From the NCBI GenBank assembly GCA_009760855.2, contig WPIO01000004.1:2609001-2673000 (forward strand): a stretch of 64,000 bases of DNA, in the 5' to 3' direction. Below, piece after piece: positions 56,511 to 64,000 of the stretch. How positions within the stretch are numbered: the first letter of the stretch is position 1; every line of letters begins with the position of its first letter. Below the pieces are notes generated by a model. The model was not told where the DNA came from. It was given only the letters and a program-made list of their open reading frames with translations, and did no database searches. Source of the DNA: Cristatella mucedo. Lineage: Eukaryota > Bryozoa > Phylactolaemata > Cristatellidae. Both the position numbers and the translations under genes were made by a program.

Positions 56511-59100
56511 AGGATATTCACGTTCCGTCTGTCTAATGTCGTCATTTAAGCAGTTTTTTGCTACTCCCTATAATGTTTTTTGTGACTGTCCGTTGCATAT
56601 GACATTAGAATTATAAATTCACTTTGAAAATCCTTTAGCGATAACCTGGTCTGTTCCTTTTCTACTGTCTGATTAACAGTAGTCCAGTATCGCACTTTAA
56701 TCGAGCCACTCACTATGGCTGCAATAGTAGTTGGCTCATGTCATCACTAAAGATGACTGCCATACCAATGCCCTTCTAATTTTCCTGTGACTCCAATAAA
56801 AGATACTTGACAAGTGAAATCTCAGAAATATGTTTGGCAGGCAGGTCTTCTTGATCTGCACCAAGACTCGACCAAATACAGCGACACCCTCACGGATGCC
56901 ACGAGACTGGCACGAGTAGGAGCACCCTTGATCAGCAGGATTCCGTGCCCTCTCTCAATGTACCGAGTCATGGAGATTATTTTAAATTATCTACGAGACG
57001 TCAAAATATACGCCGAGGTCAGCACGAGCTTTAGCAAAGTTACTAGAAGTTCGGATCTGACGACGAGAATTCCTCGGAGTCGACGCTAATACATTACAAA
57101 ACGGGGCTTCTTTTCACTCGAAAGCTAAAGTCCTAACAGACCCAGAAACAATTTGTAGGATGATAAACAATTAGTATGCTCATTCGGAGAGGCATCACTC
57201 CACATATATAAGCTGCTTGGCTGATAACTTAAAGCTCTCTTTGTTTTAAAAGCTATGTTCGTTATTGCCTTTAGTCAGCCTACTCTGACGAAAGCCATTG
57301 TTAAATCGCAACTTGTTTCCTTCCTTTAAGATTTTCCTAAGCTCCCGCACGTGATTTGGCTGCCTTCATAAATAGTAGTTAGAAGACTTGTTTCCTAAGG
57401 CCCTATAACATCATCCCGGTGATCTTCACTTGCAGGTGAATGTAGCCTAGCCACAATCGAGGTTTTCAATGTTTCTCTAAAAAAAGACGCATCAAAGTTC
57501 TCACATCCATGAAGCGTGCGACATCCATATTAGTCAGCGAATGCTATTACCATGATTCTAATAAGCCTATGTTTACTAAGGTGGTTGTCAGCATTGATTA
57601 AATGGTTTTTGATTTACAGACGAACTTAACTGCTTAATTCATACTCAATAATGTCTGTCCTTTTTTCAAATGTCTGTACTAGAATTGATATTTCAGCTCG
57701 ATTTGAAAAGAAATTCATTAAGAACAATTATTCCAACAATTTTTTTCCGAGTTATGAGTATGCCATTTAACCATTAAGAAACGATTCGGAATATGAGGCC
57801 AAGTTTGGAAATTTTAAGACGGGCACGTTAATCAAACAAAGTTGCAAATCGTTAAATGTAAATAGTAGAAAATCTCTATTCAAGTCACTTGCAGTTGCAT
57901 ATTAAGGCTCACTCAGTAACTCAATTGAAAATCTGCACTTTCTCCATCGTATTGCTAGGGGTATAGGTATTCAATTAAAAAAAGCTTTGACTTTCATCGA
58001 GATCGAGCAGATCTCTCTTATACTATGATTTATTTGCGCTATATTTGCTTGTAGGATAACCGAAAGCCACGGAAACTCAGGCTCCAAAGTAGTGGGTGCT
58101 TATCTCCTTACCTGGACTTGGTTGGGGTAGAATACGGTCCTTAATTTCTAAAAATTACAGATCAAAAGGCTAAATATACTTTAGAGGATACAAATTGGTC
58201 ATCGCAAAATAACAAGGTTATACTACAACAGTCAACTTTCAGAGCACGTGTGCATAACAGCAAAGTTGGGGAAGTGCTTCAAGATCAGCAGTGTTTTTTG
58301 CACTGATCGAGTAGTGGAAGTAGCGTCGCCAGCCATAACAAAATATCGGACCACAGTATTTTTAGGTTAATATGTACATTAATATGCATCTCAGAATGAC
58401 GACGTAAAATAAGTTCCCATCAGATAATTCTTAAAAATGATATTACCGATTGATTTAAACAACCTCCACTTTTTAAAAATACGAACAATTCTTTTTGCTT
58501 ACCATAAATATAATCATAGTGAAGCTTAACTTTCTCTTAGCATACTAAGATGAGTGCAAGAAGAGCAATTTTGTCATAAAAGGTCGTGAACCATTTTCAG
58601 ATCGTGATGAATTATTCAGACACCATTTTAGGGGATTAGGGTTGAGGTAATAATATAATCACTTTTTAATTGTAGGGTTTCTGAGCTTAAATTATACTAA
58701 CCGGTTATAATTTCAGAATTCACTTCGACGAGTGATGGCTCGAGAATAAGCAACTTGAAGAAATATTGTTAACATCACCCAATCACCCAGGAAAAACGCT
58801 TCTTTATGACCAGACAGTAGTCACTTTGGACACAAGTAGTAGATTAAAAAGCCTACATAAAATTTCTTATCTAAAACTTAGTCGCACTGTCAACACTTCA
58901 ACGTGGCCAAATAAATAAACTATTGAAAACTTCAAGATTTTTAATAGCTAAAAATTTCATAGGAGGCATAATTTAATAACACCAATAAAATACTATGTTT
59001 GAAAAACATCGTATGCAGTTTCAATGGGACTTATTATGGCATAGGTTCTAAGTCGAAGTCAATGAAATGTTTGCCTAGTACACACTACTTGTAATGTATG
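56511..59100. other. unclassified AT-rich stretch
   Basis: No gene or repeat family recognised. The frame at 56814-57089 (91 residues) shows no known domain. Confidence 0.4.
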
Positions 59101-59104
59101 TAAA

Positions 59105-60290
59105 GTATCACCATCTGTAACTCCACAAAGTCATATGGACCATGTGTGTGTTACACAGGACAGTTTTGTATAACGCACTCACAGCCTAAGCGGCTTTCGG
59201 TACGCATTCGGTAGCCAACAGACTTTGTCTCACGCAACAAAGAGAAAGTGTGAAGCATAGCAGAGTCAGGAGAGCAGTTGAAGTAGTGAGTAGCATGAAA
59301 GTAGCACCTAAGGACCGCTGAAAAGGATGTGCCATAGTCGGCAGTAGGAGAGTAGTTGTCGTTGCGTAAGAATTGTGGAAGCAAGTTCCACAGTCAAAGA
59401 CCTGCAGAGCTAAAGCTTCTGTCGCCAACGGTCTTTAAGTGGAGGAATGGCACAGCTAATTTATTGTCCACACAGGACCTGAGGCCGCGAACAGGCTAAA
59501 ACGGATGCAGCAATTCAGCTAGGTACGAAGGAGCCAAGCCGTGGCGGGCTTGTGGGTCAGTGTAAGAACTTTGCTCTGTATCCGTTGGTCAACCGGCATC
59601 CATCCTAGCTCTTTTAGGAAAGGAGACACGTGCTCAAACTTCTGGGACTTAAAAAAGACTAGTCTTGCAGCCATATTCATAGTCAGGTGCAGTGGCCTAG
59701 TTGCTTTGTTTGGTAGCCCAGCCAAAAGGAAATCACAATAATCACGCCGAGTCAGAACCAAAGAGCTAGTTAAATTTTTGGCAAGCCACTGTGGAAGACA
59801 GCTCCTAATCTTGGATAGGGATCGGACGTGATTGCTAGCTGTAGAGGCAGTCTTCTGAATGAAGCTTTTAAAACTGAGGCAGTTGTCGAAAATGACAACT
59901 AAATTTCGAGCACATGGTGATGGTCGCACAACAGCATCACCTATTAGAAGAGCAAAGCCTTTTAATCTGGCCACACGCTTAGGGTGTCCTATGAGCAGCA
60001 GTTCGGTTTTATCATCATTTAATTTCACGAAGTTTTCCGACATCCAGGATCGAATATCGGCAAAGTAAGCATTCAGTTTCTCAGTTGCCGCTGCAGATTC
60101 CGACGGTTTGAATGACAATAACAGCTGAGTATCGTCAGCATAAAAGGGATTTCCTATTTCATGGGCCTTAATCACTTTTCCCAGAGGTTGCGTATAAATG
60201 GAGAACAGCAAGGAACCGAGTACAGACCCTTGAGGGACTCCACAGTTGACCCTTCTCGATTGCGAGACCTGGCCCAATATCTGATATAAT
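59105..60290 (-). mobile_element. LINE family B copy 2 (RT, C terminus and 3' UTR)
   Basis: The longest open LINE frame in the window runs from about 60290 to 59519 on the minus strand: [119 protein letters not shown]. The YADD catalytic box is intact. The 3' UTR goes on to about 59105. It is 5'-truncated, with the first catalytic block missing, so it cannot be active alone. Confidence 0.88.
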
Positions 60291-60375
60291 GATCTGATAC
60301 AATATCTGATATATTGCACAGATATTGCAATATCTGATATATTGCAATATCTGATACATTGCACAGATACGCTTG
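60283..60375. repeat. minisatellite, ~17-bp unit, at the 5' edge of LINE B
   Basis: AATATCTGATATATTGC and close variants repeat about five times and extend the LINE frame by chance. It begins exactly where LINE similarity ends. Confidence 0.8.
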
Positions 60376-61060
60376 TTAACTGGTTTAAGCTGTATCAGTT
60401 CACGTGTTGAATGTTTGCCAGAAGGCATTTAAATTGTAAAAGGCTTCCGTCTATTTCAACAGCTTTTAACTTAAAAAAAGATGACACAGTATTACATGCA
60501 ATGATATATATGTTGAACGAGAGCGGCCTCGGGCGACTCCTAGCGTGGTGTGGACTGATATTAGGTAAAAGGAAATGTCCTGCCGAACGACATTTAAATA
60601 GTTGCTACTTGTCAAGCCGAATGCAGCCTTGCCCGAATCCAGGCCCGGGTTTCCCATGAGCCAGCTACCTTACTGCCCGTACGCTTTAACCAGCAAGCAT
60701 ACAGCAGCTTTAGCTTCTGAGGTAACTAGCGATCTGACTATTAGGAACGATCGTGCGCGGTAATGATCGTTTCACTATAGTTGTGCAAAGGCATTTCTGG
60801 AAGCGGCTGTAGATGCTAGGGTTCATGATTTTCGCATTTCCAGGAAGCAACCGTTGCAGAGTAAACTAATAGAGAAGGAGATCATTGCTAGCATTTCCAG
60901 AATTGTCTAGGACCGTCCTGTGACAACTAACTTAGGCACTGCTGCATGTTGCGCTGCAGTGAATTACTATAACTTATTAGTCGTCAGGCACACTACAACC
61001 ATGATAGAGTCTTACAGTTTGCCTCTGAAATCGTTGCCCAATGCGACTTAAACTTTAACT
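60376..61060. other. unclassified stretch
   Basis: No gene or repeat recognised. Confidence 0.35.
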
Positions 61061-61064
61061 GAAT

Positions 61065-62020
61065 GTTGTGACAACTCACTTACTAATTATGGGCAAACCA
61101 AGTGTGATTCAGAAATTCGAAAGGCTAATGGTCAAAATCGGATCTGCCAGCATATCTCCTGTTAAATCTGCATGAAATCAACGTCTCGTGTTCCAGATTG
61201 ACCATTCGTTAGGCGGCCGCATCAACTCCACAATAAAGTCTGCCTACTTTCAGATACATAACATTGCTAAAAAGTGGCTTGTGTAGACAGGGATGGCACA
61301 TCTAAGTTGGTCTACGCATCGTGACATCCCGTCTTGACTTCTGTAACTCACTGCCCGCTGGGCTACTGGCTTGTACAATCAGGCGCTTACAGCTGGTGCT
61401 AAACCCTTACAGCTATGCTTGTCTGTCGTGAGCGTCGCAGTTGCCACATCACACCACTTCTCGCCGACCTTCACTGGCTACAAGTCAAGCAATGGATCGA
61501 CTTCAGGGTTTTGTCGCTCACTTTAGGTCCCTTCATTCTTTGGTTCTAACCTACCTATCAGATCTACTTCCCCACCAGGCCAATCATAGTACCACCCGCT
61601 TTTCGGAATCTAACTGTTTACCAATACTTCGTACACACCTCAAATCCTTTGGAGGCCGTGCATTTAGTTCATATGCTTCCAAAGCCTGGAACTCACTCAA
61701 AACTTGCATCATGACATTCCCAGACTTGACTACGTATAAAAAGAACTTAACAACGCAACTATTTATGACAGGATTTAGTGAATCCCCGTGTTTTGTCCTT
61801 CGTGTGCTTATCTGTGCTGATACTGTGCATGCTGCCACTAACCACTTGCATGCTGACCCTGTTCCCGTCACCCCTAGCATTTTAATTAATGTTGTTTATC
61901 AAGCATGATGCCGCGTACCATTCGATCGTGTTTTCTTTGCAGCAAATGTAAAGTGCCTAGAAAGAGACAAGAAGAGAGTTCTCTGAGGGTGCTTTATCAA
62001 GCGAGTTATTATTATTATTA
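61065..62020 (+). mobile_element. L2-like LINE family A copy, palm end to tail
   Basis: It reads [20 protein letters not shown] (with stops), HITPLLADLHWLQVKQWIDF-like and LTYLSDLLPHQANHSTTRFS. It continues with LRTHLKSFGGRAFSSYASKA and YKKNLTTQLFMTGFSES, then the 3' UTR, the stem-loop region (with a short AAGAGA insertion) and (ATT)n near 62008. It has multiple frameshifts. Confidence 0.88.
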
Positions 62021-62545
62021 GTATTATTACAATTATGCCATACAAGTAGCAAGAAGCACTTTAAAGACAGCTTTTAAACTTTTTAAAGACAGCTTTTAAA
62101 GAAATTCAGCGATTGAGGCTTGGTGACTTTTAAGTATTAATTTACGTAAATCCTGGCTGGTCAAGAAATAAAAAATAAAAAATAATACAACTAACGTGAA
62201 AAAATTGTTAAAATAGTGAAAGTGCAAGCACCAGATAGCTTTAGCAATTTCTTGGTGAGCAATGGTGGTGCGACATTTCCTTAAACGGATACTCCAGTCT
62301 CTAGGTGCTTCAAAGTGTACTAGCATAACAACGAATATTATCACATCACCTAACAGTTGATGCATACTAAAAACTCGAGTAAGTCGGTACATTGGAATAC
62401 GGTTACTTTTTAAAGCTAGCATAACCAGCTTAAAGGAGAAAAGTAAAAGGACCTATACATTATAATACAATGAACTCACTTCAAAATATTGTAAGTAAAG
62501 GTATTTAGTGGTCCGCCACAGAACGTTCACCGTTGTTTACCATAA
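61985..62545. repeat. ~560-bp duplicated segment, copy 2
   Basis: Partner of 55885-56510. Here the L2 tail belongs to a nearly 1-kb LINE copy, and the shared part continues beyond (ATT)n for about 520 bp (CATACAAGTAGCAAGAAGCA, TTGGAATACGGTTACTTTTT, CGCCACAGAACGT). Confidence 0.85.
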
Positions 62546-64000
62546 GGATACAATATTATATTCCAGATAAGCTGTCTGCCGCTTCAGTTAGCCAGATTGT
62601 CTTACCGTCTAAGATATCCTTGATATGGCTAATTTTTGTCTTGATCTGGCTAACTTCTCCTGCAGCAGTGAGCATACCACATTAAGTACGATGCATGGCT
62701 GAAATAAACTAAACTAGAGGTATCAATCTCAGGATATGGTAGTTTGAAACTAACCATATAGTAAAAACTAAGTCTACTGGCTTCCTAAAAATATTAAATC
62801 TTTAATATCGTTAAAGTTTTCGCCGCCAAGAAGTACTAAACCTGTATCTGGAACTTGACATATAACAGCAACGAGATGTATAATTTATAGACTTAATAAA
62901 TTTATCAATCAGAGAAAATCAGCAAAAACCTATTAGTTGAATATTAACGACAGGCCAAGTCTGGCAGGTACATGCGATTTAGCTAGATTTGCAATAAAGT
63001 CAACTCTCGGATATTAGTTGGCAAATCAATAAAGAAGTTCAAATTAAAGCGTGTGATAACTGAATTCAAGATTTTCTATAAATTTTAACTTACTTTCAGG
63101 AGACTGACCAACATAGTCGCAGTAAGCAATAGAGAACCTGAGGTGGAGAATTAAGAGATCGGCAGGTCAAACGCAAAAAATGTAATGGAACAAGTTTAGC
63201 GATCGAAACTTGAATCAAAATTCGTGATTAGCTGTTAACTTAGCTGTTAATTAATTAGCTGTTTACTTCTCGCGAGTAAAGTCGAGGTTATGAAATTCTT
63301 GTGACGGTTTGCCAATGGCCGTGAGAGTCATTCTGGTAGCTTTAGCATGTAAAAGGATTTTTGTTTCTAGTCTTTAGTTGGAAATCGTGCAGGTAACGTT
63401 GGTCGCTTATTGCAAGTTAGACGCTTTCAACCTTCACATGCATGTTTAATTCTTTTTGAGCTACGCAAACGAACTATATTGACAGTTAGTATTACGTGCG
63501 AGTCTTCAAAAGATGTCATTACACAGTATTTAAGGTTTTAAACAGTAAAATTCATAACACGATCTTTGACATTGTGTTCATTTATTATCCAATAAGGCTT
63601 GTATCGATCACGGTTAAGTAATACTTATCAGGCAATAGTGAACTGTTATCAGTATACTTTCTCTTGGTTCTTTCATATCTCCCTTTCCGTAGATGGGAAT
63701 TAAGGTCTAGTTTAATTTGCTACGAGATGAAGTTGTTGCAACTTCCACTCATCTCCAAAACTTTGAAGATTCCCCAAACCTTGTTAGGATATCTCAGGAG
63801 GGGCAACAAGTTAGCTTAAAAATAAGATGCATATTTAAACTTTTGAATTTCTTTTTGCCAATCTGCCTACCTCATATTTCAATTGTTTTTTGAATCTGCC
63901 TACCTCATATGAGTAGTTTAGTTTTAGTGGGCAGTTTTGAAGTATTATCGTGAAAAGCATTCATTACGCCAAAGCCGGTGCGTTCATTTTAGTCAGCCAA
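62546..64000. other. unclassified AT-rich stretch
   Basis: No gene or repeat family recognised. A word CTGCCTACCTCATAT occurs twice, near 63862 and 63895. Confidence 0.4.

Noticed and set aside
59519-60364. Intact LINE protein
   Set aside because: The frame is long and keeps YADD, but it begins in a minisatellite and lacks the endonuclease and the first RT blocks.

Overview
This window is a repeat-rich piece of a eukaryotic, almost certainly metazoan (invertebrate), nuclear genome. The evidence is a spliced TRIM-like gene (RING, B-box, coiled coil, then a beta-propeller-like exon) with GT-AG introns. Around it lie many decayed L2/CR1-type LINE copies, a tRNA-derived SINE family, pogo/Tigger DNA transposon remains, a Ty3/gypsy fragment, long microsatellites and a degenerate satellite. 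I see no bacterial or organellar signal, and I cannot name the species.

Layout. 1-12.7 kb: unclassified DNA, a dead Tigger transposase (2.4-4.1 kb), then nested LINEs of one family ('family A', L2-like, ending in a stem-loop plus (ATT)n). SINEs and microsatellites sit inside these LINEs, and one complete LINE-into-LINE insertion is bracketed by a target duplication. 11.6 kb carries a second pogo/Tigger 5' end. 12.7-21.3 kb: a minus-strand TRIM-like gene. The RING/B-box/coiled-coil exon is at 18.5-19.6 kb, a 66-bp exon at 18.35-18.41 kb and the propeller-like exon at 12.77-13.74 kb, all joined in phase 1. Small candidate 5' exons and a TATA-like box lie upstream. The gene carries one in-frame stop and one frameshift, so it may be a pseudogene or may contain assembly errors. 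23.3-29.8 kb: a second, direct copy of the 3' half of that gene (12.7-18.0 kb), clearly dead. It has lost the RING exon, part of the propeller is deleted, a LINE tail is inserted in the exon and a (CAG)n tract has expanded. LINE insertions differ between the copies, yet one ~530-bp tract stays almost identical.

29.8-42.2 kb holds the most unusual structure: a degenerate ~150-190-bp tandem repeat in three blocks (minus at 29.8-30.1, plus at 30.5-33.5, minus at 40.9-42.2 kb). The long plus block and the last minus block face each other across ~7.3 kb, and a (CT)n/(GA)n tract lies just inside each. Each monomer has a core in which ATTG recurs mostly every 10 bp around a GGCCCGGGCC palindrome. 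The architecture resembles a foldback element or a nucleosome-length satellite. The spacer holds SINEs, a second dispersed repeat and LINE pieces, including two LINE 3' ends arranged head to head.

42-64 kb is AT-rich and gene-poor, with LINE remains of family A and of a second family 'B' (48.3-49.3 and 59.1-60.3 kb). It also has a lone LINE endonuclease domain (45.6-46.1 kb), a hairpin made of L2 tails (55.4-55.6 kb) and a ~600-bp duplication attached to an L2 tail (55.9 and 62.0 kb). No intact LINE open reading frame is present, and no conventional intact gene is evident besides the TRIM-like locus. All similarity statements are by-eye readings of the given sequence plus general knowledge of the families; no search was run.
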